NCBI RefSeq assembly: GCF_020184175.1
Contig: NC_065530.1
Location: 63,031,260-63,095,259, forward strand
Origin: Aphis gossypii
Taxonomy: Eukaryota > Arthropoda > Insecta > Hemiptera > Aphididae
Length of the DNA: 64,000 nt
Reading direction: 5' to 3'
In this document: piece after piece, positions 30,220 through 43,435 of the stretch
Layout of the letters: each line of letters starts with the position of its first letter
Position numbering within the stretch: position 1 is the stretch's first letter
Notes under the pieces: generated by a model
Told to the model about the DNA's origin: nothing
The model's input: only the letters and a program-made list of their open reading frames with translations
Databases searched by the model: none
Position numbers and translations under genes: made by a program

Positions 30220-31839
30220 TTAAAATACAGGAAAACAATTTAGAATAGATAAAAAATACAAAATGCATATACTATATATAGCTTAAACTTAATTTATAAA
30301 CAAAATTATTACGCACAAACATTAATAATACTAATAATCTATATAATTTCATTTTGATCATTTTACGAGATAATTTTAAGCAATTTATTCTTGAGAAAAT
30401 GTTAATTTATAGTTTGTTACTACTTAAAGTAGTTTTATAATATGATGATTATTAATGATTATTATAATAGGTTTCCATTCAGCCATTTGCATAAGACTAT
30501 AGTATTTTAATGTTGAATTATACTATACGGCTTGGTTACTCGATACTTGCATTCGATGCAATAGTGTATTATACTTAACTAATTGAATACGGAATTCGTA
30601 TACAATATCTAATACAATGATGAATTGATATAATTAAAGTGAACCTGGTGGATAGAGAACAATGCATGCACAACCATTGTTTTTTTTTTTTTTTTATCGA
30701 ATAGCTAAGAGGAAAAATTATTCGTGTATAAAAAAAATAGTAACTACTTAATGTAAAAGTTGTTTTTACTAAGCGAACATACAATATGTTTGAGTGGGTT
30801 TATCGATGTACTATATTATATTTGCAACTTTTATGAAAGTTTTTTTTTAAAAAAAAGCTTGGGTATATACCTGTGTCCAGTAAATATATTTAAACCTAAT
30901 TAAATTTAAATTTCAAATAAATTAATATTATTCTGTAAGCAATAATTATCGTTGCTAGTATTACAATATACGAGTATTATGTATAAGTGTATACTTGAAT
31001 AATGTTTTATGAAACATTAATTAGTGATCACAAAAAAAAAAAAACGATTAGGTTTTGTGATTAGAATATTTACTAACCTATTTAAATTTTTAGCGATGTA
31101 GTTTAGATTGCGTTATACCTTATACACAATCCATTTAGAGTAAATTAGCAATAACGTCTTAGTGAAGTGAATTCTTCGATTTTAATATACTAGGTATACC
31201 ATTTAATAATACAAAAGTAAAATAGTTTTCACGATTTAATAATAGGTATAATAAAGAAAATACTAATCTGTACGGTCTTTATACAGTCTAATAAAAATGT
31301 ATATTTTATTAATTAATAATTTGATATACCTATCATAATATAATATTATGAAAAAAAAAATAATAATAATAAAACAATTACAATGCCGCTGAACTCTTAA
31401 TGCTTGTAAATTTTCTAGTATTAAACTTTCTTTTATTAAAAAATTGAAGGTTCGAATCGTATTTTTAATGCGTCTGTTAGATTGATAAATTATAGTAACT
31501 GCAGTTCAAACTCCAAACAGAATAACTATACACGCACCTAACGACCTGATCGAAAATCGATATATTAATAATATTTAATATATGTTATAATAACAATTGG
31601 ACCCATAAAGATGATCCGTTGTCGAACGTTCTGCTGTCGGCCACTAATGTTTATCTATATCGTATATGTAGGTATATACCTACAAATTATTAATCATTAA
31701 TCGTATGGTACGCAGACGTATATAAATCATATATCTATATCGTCGCGTGTCCAATATTCACGTCCAAAAGGTTTTTATATATCATTTTAATCATTATTAT
31801 AATATATTTATATATATGTATATTATACATACATCACCT
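30220..31839. other. AT-rich stretch upstream of the candidate first exon
   Basis: No supported gene; poly-A and poly-T runs and TA-rich sequence. Confidence 0.4.
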
Positions 31840-32326
31840 TGTGTACATACCGACCAATGTAGGTTGCGATTTTTCACCGATCGTTGTTCTGGTCCCGCCC
31901 ATACGAACCGGTTGCATCTCCGGGGTGAGAGGGGAGCCCAGCGCGCCAGGCCTAAGCCCATGTGCAGCTTTTCGCACACACGCTCAGTACACACGAACCG
32001 TGTCCGTCCGTTGTCTGTCGACTTGAACACATTCGGGTAGATGCGGTCCGATGACGACGACGACGAAGTCGACGGCGAAAAAGACGACAATAACATCAAT
32101 AATAAACGCAATGTCGACGGGGTGCGCGTATGTTAATAACAATAATATTATATCATAGTGTTGTGTGCGATCCGTCCGTGTTCGGTAATAAACTTATTCG
32201 ATAATGTTTATTGTACGTCTATATTGAAACAACATTCGTATAGTGTTCTGTAGTTATTGTGTTCAGCTCCCGTCAACGACGTGAAATCCGTGCGAGGCGG
32301 AATCAGTGAGCTTCAAAGAACCCGAG
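31840..32326 (+). promoter_or_regulatory. Candidate promoter and first (5' UTR) exon of the BTB-ZF gene
   Basis: This is a CpG-containing, GC-richer island in AT-rich surroundings. It ends at a strong donor, cccgag|gtgagt, with the exon's last base at 32326. The coding gene needs an upstream non-coding exon because its ATG follows an acceptor, and this donor is on the correct strand. If used, intron 1 would be about 16.0 kb (32327-48347). No clear TATA box or initiator could be fixed. Competing first exons are possible at 42428 and elsewhere. The assignment to this gene is inference. Confidence 0.4.
32041..32136 (+). other. Possible short upstream ORF (31 aa, acidic) in the candidate first exon
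   Basis: An ATG at 32041 opens a 31-codon frame beginning MRSDDDDDEVDGEKDD that ends at TAA (32134-32136), wholly inside the candidate 5' UTR exon. The acidic run comes from GAC/GAT repeats. If the exon is real, this would be an upstream ORF able to reduce translation of the main frame. It may simply be a chance frame in a GAC-rich stretch. Confidence 0.2.
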
Positions 32327-33893
32327 GTGAGTCCGGCGGGCGTTTAAGTCTCTTGAAAACAAATATTATAATTATTTCATTATTATCTATTATATTTTAT
32401 ACATATTATTTTACGATATTATACACAGTACCCATTAGAAACTTTCCACGTACGTTTCGCTAATGTATTAGCGTGTCGCGTTCACAAACCCAAATATCGT
32501 TAAAACCCACCATCGGAACAATGGCGACCTCGTTAAACCAAAACATTCCAATAATTTTAATAAACATAAACTCTGTTTTTAAACGACCATAAAAAAAATA
32601 CTTTATAAAAACGTATATAGGTGTATTATATGTGTGTGTGTGTGTAATGTGTAGTACTTACTACACGTGCGAAATCATTCTCGTTTTTGTTCGCATAGTA
32701 ATAAAATAATAAACTTGTGGGTATGCATAGTATACACTCCTTATAATATTAATTGACATCATAATAATATTAATGGGAGAAATTTTTTTGCTTTAAAACA
32801 TTGGTATTTTTGTACACATAATTTCGTATAAAAAACATTATTTTACTATTATAACGTATAACTGAGTCCATCGCTTAAAAAAAAAAATCCTTTAATAAAT
32901 CGTATATTTCACTTTTTAGTTTAATCGGAGTAATTTCAACTATATAACTCACGGTCTCGTTTCAATAATAATAATTATCTAATTACTAGATAACACAAAC
33001 TATAATAAATATATAGATTCTTTGGCCGCTCTAATTTCCTAAACCCGACGGCGATTAATGCTGTTGAACTGATATGATCAAAAAACCATTACATATACAA
33101 TTATAATTATTACTATTATTATAACATGTCCAAAAGTCATATTTTAACAACCATCATTCTAACCTACTTATATGTTTTTAATTATAATATACCATAATTT
33201 GATAAATACTGTCTTAGTGAAGTTCATAGTTATTATCGTTGAACTATTCTTAAATCTTTAAATAACACTTGTGTTTAAAACAAACTTACATAGTATGGTG
33301 TGGTTCACAGCGTAGCGTTTAAATCTCCATACAGGTTTTATTGACCACCATATAATAAAGTATGCGTATCTTGGTATTCACAGCAACCATAAATTTGGAA
33401 TTAATGCATGTTTAGAATAAAACTTTTGCAGTAAAAAATAAATTATTACTAAATTGTACATTGAAATAAAGTGCATAACTTTGATATAAAATGTTATTTA
33501 CTCTTAATCTATTTTTTGTATTATATATTATATTATATTATACTGTTCAGTAGTTTTAAGTGTCAACGGGATATATTGTAGACACGTTTTTAATTTAACA
33601 ATGTAATTTGGACAACTAACTTAGCTTTATTATACTGGATAAAAAAAAAATTCACTCATTACTAACAAGAATTGTATTCCTTTACAACCAGGAATATACA
33701 TTTACATCAACACGCTATTTAAAGTTGTATTAAACTTGCGTAACAAACAGGGCGAAAGGTTGAGTAGATATAGAGTTCTTATATTACATAATACATAGTT
33801 AGAGTTTCAAACTGGAGTCCAGAGAGTGAGCATGACAATGTTCTAGGTTAAAAATGAAAAAAACGGCTTATAGGAACCTAAATAATATAAAAC

Positions 33894-34425
33894 TACAGTA
33901 GAATCCGCTTATTAGGAACACAGATAATCGATACAATAACGATACAAAATTTCACGGAACGGACCGGACGTATATTATTAGAATATAGCAAATTAATCGA
34001 ATTATTGAAACATCAAATCGGTTATTTGAAACAATTATAGGCTTAAGTACATCGGATATCCGGAGATATCCAATGTAATTAATTCTTATCTTTGCTATCG
34101 TATAGTTTATTTTTACTTTACTTTATCGTAAGTATAGTACCTATACATTTATTATAAGAATGCTCTTTCTGTACGTATCGTTTGTAGTTCGTACGAAAAT
34201 ATGGTCATGGAGTTATTCGATGCAAAAAAAACAAACTTTGATAGACACATATTTTAAAAATATAGTAAAATATATACATTTATACATACTTTTTTAAATT
34301 ATACAATATACATACATACATAGACATGACATATATTTTTTACGTATTTTTCATTTTTTTTTTCATAGTAGGTACAAATCAAACCAACCGCTTATTAGAA
34401 ACAATCGGTTAATTTTAAAATAATC
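33894..34425. mobile_element. Degenerate pogo-like element remnant
   Basis: TA-CAGTAGAATCCGCTTATTAG at 33894 is a typical pogo/Tigger-type end. A near copy of its inner part recurs in the same orientation at 34388 (ccgcttattagaaaca against ccgcttattaggaaca at 33905). An 'atcggttatttgaaac' phrase lies between at about 34017. No matching inverted right end was found, so the copy is truncated, rearranged or nested. No transposase frame remains. Confidence 0.4.
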
Positions 34426-34738
34426 AATTTATAAATGTTTACAGATACAGGTAATGGATACAAATTTCGATCTTAAGGATATGTTAATAAGTCAATTTAT
34501 TTCTTTTTAGTAGAGTCAATTTCACTAATATTTTCACTATAATACATAGTTTTATACTGGAATTATTAATTTCTAATAACAAGATAAAAATTTAGATTTA
34601 TTTTTAAATACATTTTGTGCAGTGCTCATCAGTCGTTTGTTTCGTTTTTTTCAACCTTCAGTTTAGACGTGTCATATTTGAACGACACCCTGCAATAATT
34701 TTCACTTGAAATAAATATCATGATATTTTATATTTTAT

Positions 34739-34764
34739 AAAAAAAAAACAAACAAACAAATAAA
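34739..34764. repeat. A-rich (AAAC/AAAT)n stretch
   Basis: An A run is followed by aaacaaacaaacaaataaa units; it could be the tail of an old retroposon. Confidence 0.5.
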
Positions 34765-35391
34765 CCCAGGGTGTGGTTAGGGCCGAAATCGTATGCAGTT
34801 GTTAAGTGTAGGCCGTAGGGCATAAATAAAAAACATTGATAACGGTGGCCAGGTAAAGCGTTTACATAATAAGCAATAATGTACACTGTACACAACTACA
34901 AACCGTTATTAATATTTATTCGAATGGAATTTCGTTTGACTAACAAACCCATTCAAAACGTTCGTCCTACACGCGAGCATATTATGCACATCGAACTCAA
35001 CCGTTTGCCGTATACAAATTATGGCACACGTTGTGGTGTCTGTATAAATATTATTATCATAACATTATACACAGTGGCCCCCGCTTGAATGGAACACAAA
35101 ACCAGTTTACACGATGACGTTATTTAAAAAAATAAACTACACATAAAGTACAGCACAAAATTAAATGTGTACATTATATATTATTATATGCATAATATAT
35201 TATATATATAGCACAAGTCGAGCCTATAATAGAAAGGCGATTTTATTTTCTTACCAATTTCGTGCGGCATAGTTCACTATTTGGTTGCGATTAAGGCGAA
35301 TACGGTTAACCGTATGTATATGTAAATTTTGCCGCAACCAGCCGGTCCGTTTTATATACCTATAAAATATGTGTTATACACGTATCTATGT

Positions 35392-36231
35392 TATACCGGG
35401 TGATTTTTTTTTTTATATATAAGAATTAAATTATTAATTATATAGATAACCTATTCGTATTTTGTTTATGGTTTTTTAGAAACGTTTTGCTGATGTGTAT
35501 CTATTTGAACCGTTATAATTTTAATATTTTGTGAAGAAAGTTTAGGTAATAACTTGTGTAGTTTTAACTTAAAATCAAAAACAAACATCTACTAATAGTC
35601 AAGTCAAATACAAAATAAAAAATTAAATGGTATAACCAAATATTTAAATTTAAAGTTTTCAAAATAATATATCGTGTAACTTTAAAAAGCTTTCTATGAG
35701 TATTTGTCTGTTTCAAGTATACCTATATATAATATATTATATTGTATTATAGTCTAGCAAATAGTCGATTAATTTTAACTAATAATTATGTACAATATAT
35801 ATTTATAGGTACATAAACGAGTAGAAAAGGATTAATTAAGTTTCATTGCATTCTTGCTGCCAAAATTTTAAATAGCTATAATTAATACAGAATTAAATCA
35901 GATAATATAAGATTTACGTACACACACATTTCAACGTAATAGCATAATAAAATCAACATTTCATAAAAAATATCTTAATGGAAAAACGTAAGCATAAACA
36001 CTAATTATAGATTGCTATTAAAAAAAAAAAAAAAAACTACAGTCACTATATAGAGTCGCTATAAACAACTAGTGATAATATGGAGCGGGGGATACGCGAT
36101 TTGTTGTGAAAAGCTGTAATATTATTAAAAGTAAGAAGAAGAAAACGAATATTTGAGTTATTTCCGTAAGTCGTGTAGTAATACCTACTTACGGCCTGGC
36201 CGGGTTTTTTTTAATAGAGTCACCCTGTATA
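35392..36231. mobile_element. Possible 840-bp inverted-repeat DNA element
   Basis: The left end TATACCGGGTGATT (35392) matches 12 of 14 bases of the reverse complement of the right end, which reads TATACAGGGTGACT (complement of 36218-36231). The 'acagggtga' type of end is common in insect DNA transposons. The interior is AT-rich without a transposase frame. The short terminal match makes this tentative. Confidence 0.35.
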
Positions 36232-39200
36232 GAACGATACACGCGACCGAGGCAAGTCGACATCATCACGAGTGAAACACCGGCTCCGGTGTCGGAGAGC
36301 TTGACGGGCGGATCGCGGAGTGGGAGCGTAGGTATACGAGTACCGTCGTGGGAATACGTGACAGGGGAAAGTGCACGTGATCCAGTGAAGTTTTTTAGAA
36401 TTTTTTTCATGTTTTTATGCCCATACGAATTCCCACAACTGGGAAGAAGCGAATGACGACTGACTGTGTACGCCAGATAGGGGAAAATCCGCATCGGCAA
36501 CCGGTTCAGACAACACGACGGCGAAACGAGTGTCGCAACGTTTCCCTCGTTCGGCTCGCAATGATAATATAGCCGTGATGTCGTATAATAATATTGAAAC
36601 GCGAGCGAGCCGTGCAAAATACATTATATTACTATTATATTATACGGTTTAGATGTGAAATCAGCGTCGTGCGACGACCGTACACAACAACGTCTATGGT
36701 TACGGTTGTAGGTACCTATCTTGAAAATAAAACGCGTACCGTCTATTATTGCATCAGTAAATGATAAAAAATAATACTCCTGGATGCGCTTATCCGTTTA
36801 GTGATCGCGCGGTGTGGTGTACATAATAATAATAACAACAACAATAAAAAAAAAACCAATAATAACATACAGAGTGAATCGTCAAGCACGTTCGCTCTCC
36901 GTGTTCAATACACAATACGTTTTATAAAAACTCTGATTTTTGGAATTTTTAAATACCTGCAGTACTATAATACTCAATACGAAATAACGTATTTTTGATT
37001 ATTTAGATTATGGTATGGCATTTCAGGAGTACAGACGGTACAGTATAGACCGTGGTGATACAACATTTTTTTTTCAAACGAAAACCGTAACCTTCTTTCC
37101 AGTAAATAATAAATTAGGTAATTAGATATTTTTTTACTTTTTTTTATGGTAAATTGCATCAAAATCAAAATTCGAAAAAACAGTGTCCATAGGTAATGTA
37201 TATGATTAATTTTAATTGCGTACTATTATGAAATCATAGCCTCGAGATCTTCATCGCAAATTATTAAAACAGTTATCTGCGGTTAACAATGTCATCTAAA
37301 AAAATAAGGTATAGAACGCCTCAGGACACTTTTTAAAAGGTATAATAGATTAAAAACAAAGTTCTCAACTATAATTGAATGTTCTAAAAATCAGAAATAG
37401 AATAAATTCAAAAAGGAATTACTGGAGGTTGAGCGTGATTAGTGAACCACTTTGATGCGTACGCATCTAAGTGACGGGATATCAAAGATTTACTGCAGAG
37501 TTAATAATATAGATCTACTTTTCACGTATAAACTCACAGATAAGGTAATCGCTATAGTTAGGTTTACATAAAGTATAATTATTTTATGGAAATTACCAAA
37601 AACGAAAAATACATAACAGATAAGAAAAATTGCGATAATAGTAATAATAATATCATAAAAAAGGTCATTAATGAGACATTAAAGTAATGAATGCCTCTAA
37701 ATCAAATATCTGTGAACGTGATTAATATAATATTATAGTAGATACTATACAGCTATATTTACAGTAAGCGCTCGATTGGTTTCGATGTTTTTTCGGGCAT
37801 TAAACATAGAAGGTAACTATTATTTTTTTATACATAATTCACACCCAATATAGAGTTAAAACACTTTTATTTTTTTTTTTTAAATATAATTACATATTAT
37901 TATTAATTATTCATTTAAATGCTAATTAATTAAACGTCCGGTGATTAGTTTTAGAAGACCCTGGGTGAAGTATCTGTCAAGGATCTAATATTATACGATA
38001 ATAATATGCAAATTTTAATCTTAGAACTTCTTTAGAGTTGTGTTATAGGCAAAACCGAATCTATTGGGAACGACCTTTTATAGTATACTAAATCAATATA
38101 GATTATGAGCTATTTGATTGTCATATAAGACAATATAGTAATAGCGATATAAATTTAAAAAAACTAATATAAGTCTATGAAACAAATGAGCCGAGATATT
38201 AAAAATATAATAGTTATAAAACACCAACGTCATGCCGAAAAGAGGTGTGTTCCTCTAAAACACTAGATGTGCGAGTGTATGTGTGTGGTTTTATTGAATG
38301 TAATTATTATTGACACTAATTGTATTGTTCTACTTCTTTGGATTCTCGATATTGTCCTTATATTTATTATGTATTTGTAAAAGTGTATAATATGATCTGT
38401 TATCGTAATCGTGGTCGTTCAGATTTAAGACACCCATTGCTTAGACCTTAGAGTCTAACCCTGTTGATAGAAAGTATATGACGAGGTTCTGTATAATTAT
38501 TAGAATCTAAAGTCTAAGCTATTTTGTGGTATTCTAGCTTATGATTAACTAATCTGAAATTGGTACTTGCAATGTAAACTATTAAGTTCTCGTTATCGAT
38601 ATCATAGATTAGCTATTGTAGTCGTGTTTTCCAAACTGGTTAGTGGTTAGCAACCAATAAACATTGCTTTTATAGATATTCTCCTGAATTATGTGAGTTA
38701 CTCGTAACACGTGCTATGTACGTGCAGGATTTTACTAACATATACATGATAAATATGTTTGACGTGACATGGCAACATACTGAAAATAAAAAATGGTCAA
38801 TCATATAAAAAAATATTTGATATTTAATTTATTAACTTACGATTTTTAATAGATCATTTAATTTATTCAAAGTGTATCATAATGAAATTAAACTTAATAA
38901 ACTAAAGAAAAACAGTATTATTCAACCATTGAATTATTCGTTATAGCCGGACAAGATCTTTATTAGAAATCTAACAATATGTTCAGCAATACCCATATAA
39001 GAATATTAAGTGTGGACCAAGCAATTGATAATATATTTAAATATTTAAAGGAGTCTGAGTAAATTAGTTTTAAAATATCATTTTTAATATGATTTCTTAT
39101 ATATGTACCTATACTGTTTAGATATATGTTTAGACATTTATAATACTATATTATATTAATTATTATGTAGATTGTATAAATGTAATCTAATATGATATAC

Positions 39201-40095
39201 CTTGTGTAAAAATAATATTAATAGCTTTTAATTATTAACTTAACAGTTCCTTTCATATAAAAATTAATATCACACCAATATCATAATCCTATAAACAGCA
39301 GTTCTGAAAAGTAATAATGCCGAAAAACGATATTTAAGTAGACTATGCAAAAATCGCATAGGTACTTGTATTATAACTAAAAGAGCAAAATTATATTCGA
39401 CGTTTTCTACGAGTATTAGATTCGACCATAACGATTTAAAGATTACATCACATGTCAGCCTATTATTATACCTATTATTTTTTCGACGCCGTTAATTATT
39501 GATTAGTTATTAGGTACTAGAGTTCAAATTATACGAATATTGCTTTTATAACTTGTTTTAGATAATATAATGTATTACAGTGAAATAACTATTCACATTA
39601 AGAATAAAATCATTTTTTATATTTTAGTTTTTAAACGTATATTTAATTTGCGAGCCATTTTTGTTCGGAATCATTTAGTTTTGCATTTTTTGGTGCACTT
39701 TTAAGATACTCTTATAATAGTTATGCAATTCAATTTAATCACTTTTTAATACGATAAAGTTTGGGCCTTAGTAATTACTGTCAAATGATAGTTTAATTCA
39801 TAAATTATTAAGTGAATAACATTTTTATTAATGGCTATTTCGTACGTGCCAAAATATATGATTAATAATTTTGAATCGGTATACATGCTTCTAAATTAAT
39901 AAATTAAACTCCCACTTATACAACAACGTGCAACCAAGTAAGTATGTCTTTTTTTTGATTTATTTTAGTTATTAGTACCTACATTCAAACATAAATGCGC
40001 CATCTAAAAGTTAATTTATAAATGACGTTACGCAATCTCATTTAAAGATGAAATTAAACGTTGATTCTTCTACGTTTTGTATCATATATACTGCG

Positions 40096-40115
40096 TGATA
40101 GATTTAAATCTATCA
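40096..40115. repeat. 20-bp perfect palindrome
   Basis: TGATAGATTT is followed by its exact reverse complement. It holds two inverted GATA cores (TGATAG / CTATCA). Confidence 0.5.
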
Positions 40116-41999
40116 TAAATTTAAGATCGAAGACAAGTTGCTAATATAAACTTTACAAGGAATTTTCTGGCAGACGAAGTTAATTCACTGTTTTCCCGTA
40201 TTAGTTTTACAATTCTCCCTTGCCAAACGAGAGCCAATTTTTCTTTCCATGCTCCTTTTCCTCTTTACCTAACTATTTATTACGCTCTCCCTAAATTCGT
40301 CTTATGCTACTTGCAAATGAGAACTCTGTTTTTCTTTTTGAGTTTTGAATGCTATTTCAATTTTAAATCATTTTTTTAACAATTGTTAGAATATACACCA
40401 TCTATAATAATGTTTACAAAAAATATGAGCGTTAAGATATTACATGTAATGACATGAGGAAATAAGAAGAGAAGCTACACAGCAGTAACATTTAGACGCG
40501 ATACAGATTTATTAGACTAAATTATTTGCATATTTTTTTTTTTTTGTTTTTATTTTTCGTTTATTTTACCGAAATAATTACGACAACAGTGCCTCTTAAC
40601 TTTAAATCTTAAATTATATTAGTCACTTCTTTTATGTAACATATTGTTTAATTGAGATTTGGCCTGTACTGCTATAGAATAATTAAAAAAACAAAAATAT
40701 AGACAATGAAATTATGACAAAACCAGCTATAGTATTTCAATTAAAACAGAATATGAACTATTCTTTATTGATTAATTTAACCATATAAAAGTGTTCATAC
40801 TTTTAAATTTAAACTTTTATTTATTAAAATAAACAACTATCAGTTACCTATTGTATAGAATAATATTATAATAATAATATCACGTTCTTAGATTTTATAA
40901 ACATAAATTTTTGTCTATGCAGATTACTTATTTTCTTTGATGTGAACGTAAAAATCGAAGAATATAATATAATATTTTGATTCTGAGCATAAATTAAAAT
41001 TAAATATTAAACATATAATAAGTTATGTATATGATTAAAAACTTGCGTGGTTTTGATGTTTAGACAAATTAGATATTAGGTAAAAGTGAAAAATTAATTC
41101 AATTTATTCGATATTTTGAAACAACAAAAAATATGTAGGTAAAAAATTACCATAGTTGTAATGTGCATTCTTTTTTGTATCCACGTGAATATTTTATGAC
41201 GACGTTATTGAGAGAAAAAAAAAACATTATTCTTATCTAAAGATACCTACGCTTCACCTATAATGTCATTATAGATTTTTCGCAATACGAGTATTCAAAA
41301 TAGTTCTTATACAATAATTATGATTGATTTTGTATACTAGTCAACAGCGCAGTAGAAATAGACGGGTTTTTTTTTGAAAACCGTTATGTTAAATATAAAT
41401 TCGTATAAATAAAAAAAACAAATTTAAAAAAAAAATTCTATTTTTGTTAGTTCGTCTTGGTTTCTAATGTACTTAAAATATATTCTTTTATACAAAATGA
41501 AACAAAAAAAAAAAAATCATCCAATGTCAATTTAGCTTGTCTAAACTCGCGATAATAGGTAATATAACCGATACAGACACATTTCTAAGACTATAGGATC
41601 GTTAACTGTCACGTACCAAAAGAATATAATAGGTAATGTACTATCTCCCATTGAAAGCAGCCGCGAAATATAATCGATCGGAGCGACACACAAACAGAAC
41701 GGACACATCGCGTGTGGATTTGCATGTTAAGTCATGCTGTGGAGGAAACCCCCGACGGATTATCACTCAGACGAGATCGACCGAGAAACAAAAACAAAAC
41801 CGTTGTTACGCACTTTGACTATGGGCAATGGTAAATCACGACGACGAAATTGGTTTCCCGTTTTTTTTTCCTTTTTTTTTTTTTTTTTATTTTACGTAAA
41901 AAACCGTTTTCGAAACAAGTCCAATTCTTCCATAAGTTTAGAAAGTCGACCGGTGTAGAATATATGAGGTAAAAATAAACAACTATATGATTGAATTTT

Positions 42000-42428
42000 T
42001 TCTTTTCCCGTTTCGCGTGTACACAGAACTTGTGCGTTTGGCGCGGCGCGGTCGTGTGTTAATTGCATTAACGTGCAACCGATAATAGTGCCGTGGACCG
42101 GTTTTTCGAGCAAACGGTTCGCGTGTGTCCCATAACAAGTAATCGTATAACGAAATATATGTACACCGTTTTAATTTTTTAATATTATAACATACCTATA
42201 CGCGTTAAAAAAATATATATATACAATGTTATATATCCCGCTTGCAGTGAGTTAGCACGCATTATAATATTATTATTATTGTTGTTATCTCGTGTCGAGA
42301 GACTCGAGAATTCTATGGGATTTCTTTGTCCGAACGAACGGTGCGCTTCATGACCAATTTATTATAATTTTCCGTTCGTGTGTTCGAAATGTACACGCAT
42401 ATCATCATGCGTTTTGTCAGTCGTATCT
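42000..42428 (+). promoter_or_regulatory. Alternative candidate first exon / promoter island
   Basis: This is a second GC-richer, CpG-containing island upstream of coding exon 1. It ends at cgtatct|gtaagtattt (donor at 42429). If spliced to the acceptor at 48347 it would shorten intron 1 to about 5.9 kb. Nothing in the stretch encodes a recognisable protein. Insect transcription factors often use several promoters, so this and the 32326 donor could both be used. This rests on a splice motif and base composition only. Confidence 0.25.
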
Positions 42429-43409
42429 GTAAGTATTTGTGTGTAGTATACAATACGTTATACTATAGATTAATAATTGTCAAATTTAATTATAGAGGTA
42501 ATTTTTTTTCTACGATATTTTCAATTTTGTGATCTTTTTTTACGATTTTAGATTTAAGTAGAATATTTTGTAAAAGCACTTAAATTTATTATAACAAACT
42601 TTCGGCTATAAACGATTCATTCAACATATTAAAAATTAAAATATAGGTATAGGACATATTATAAGTAGGTACTCATTTAAAACATCTAAGTTATAGGCGG
42701 TATATCGTCATTGATTATTAAATATATCAATTAGCTTATTATTATTATTATCTGTAATCGATGACAATACTTAAGAAAATATCTCAAATCATCAAAAAGT
42801 ATTTAATTTATTAAAAAAAAAAAAAAAGACAGAGAAAATTATAGGAAGTATGTAAAAAAACTGATGCAGTATGTTTATTATACATTATAATTTATATAAT
42901 TTATAATATTATTCTATTTACATTTTGTTCGTTAGTTTATATACAGCATAACCATTTAGCATGATGTATTCGAATATTTGTTTTTAATATAACTAATAGA
43001 GAAGAGATATTTACAATAGAGAAAGTGAGTTGTTTCGAAAAGGGTAGTTCCATTTATTACAATATACAAGTAACTATTATTGATTATATATTACAAGGTA
43101 CATTATAATCAATGGTAGTTCGAACCGCCGACCAATTTTGTTTTTATTGTATTATTTATTATGCAATATGAAATTAAATACACAAAAATTTGTAATTTTA
43201 ATAGTTTTAATTGTTTTATAAGATTATATTCAGTATTCACATAACTAAATAAGTACTCACAGGTATGACAGTAACTCTGTGAAACGTATGTTATGACGTC
43301 ATCCGGAAGGAAAACTGTTATCATTGTCCACTCATTGTAATTATTAGCGGTAAAATCGCAAATTTACGAATTGCATAGTTTAATATTTCTATAATTATCA
43401 ACATACTGT

Positions 43410-43435
43410 CATGATTGACTAATTAGTCAATCATG
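43410..43435. promoter_or_regulatory. 26-bp perfect palindrome
   Basis: The half-site CATGATTGACTAA is followed exactly by its reverse complement. The centre contains TGACTAATTAGTCA, two AP-1-like half sites around a TAATTA homeodomain-type core. Whether it is bound by anything is unknown; the symmetry itself is certain. Confidence 0.5.

Noticed and set aside
31440..31460. tRNA T-arm-like 'ggttcgaatc'
   Set aside because: No D-arm, anticodon arm or acceptor stem fits around it on either strand.
31797..32111. 104-codon minus-strand frame with a Ser run
   Set aside because: The Ser run is only the complement of a GAC/GAT repeat; no domain.
36189..36617. 142-codon minus-strand frame
   Set aside because: It begins in a GC-richer island and runs into the end of a possible transposon; no recognisable domain and overlapping frames exist.
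43115..43135. tRNA-like 'gttcgaac' on the minus strand
   Set aside because: The surrounding sequence cannot form a cloverleaf.
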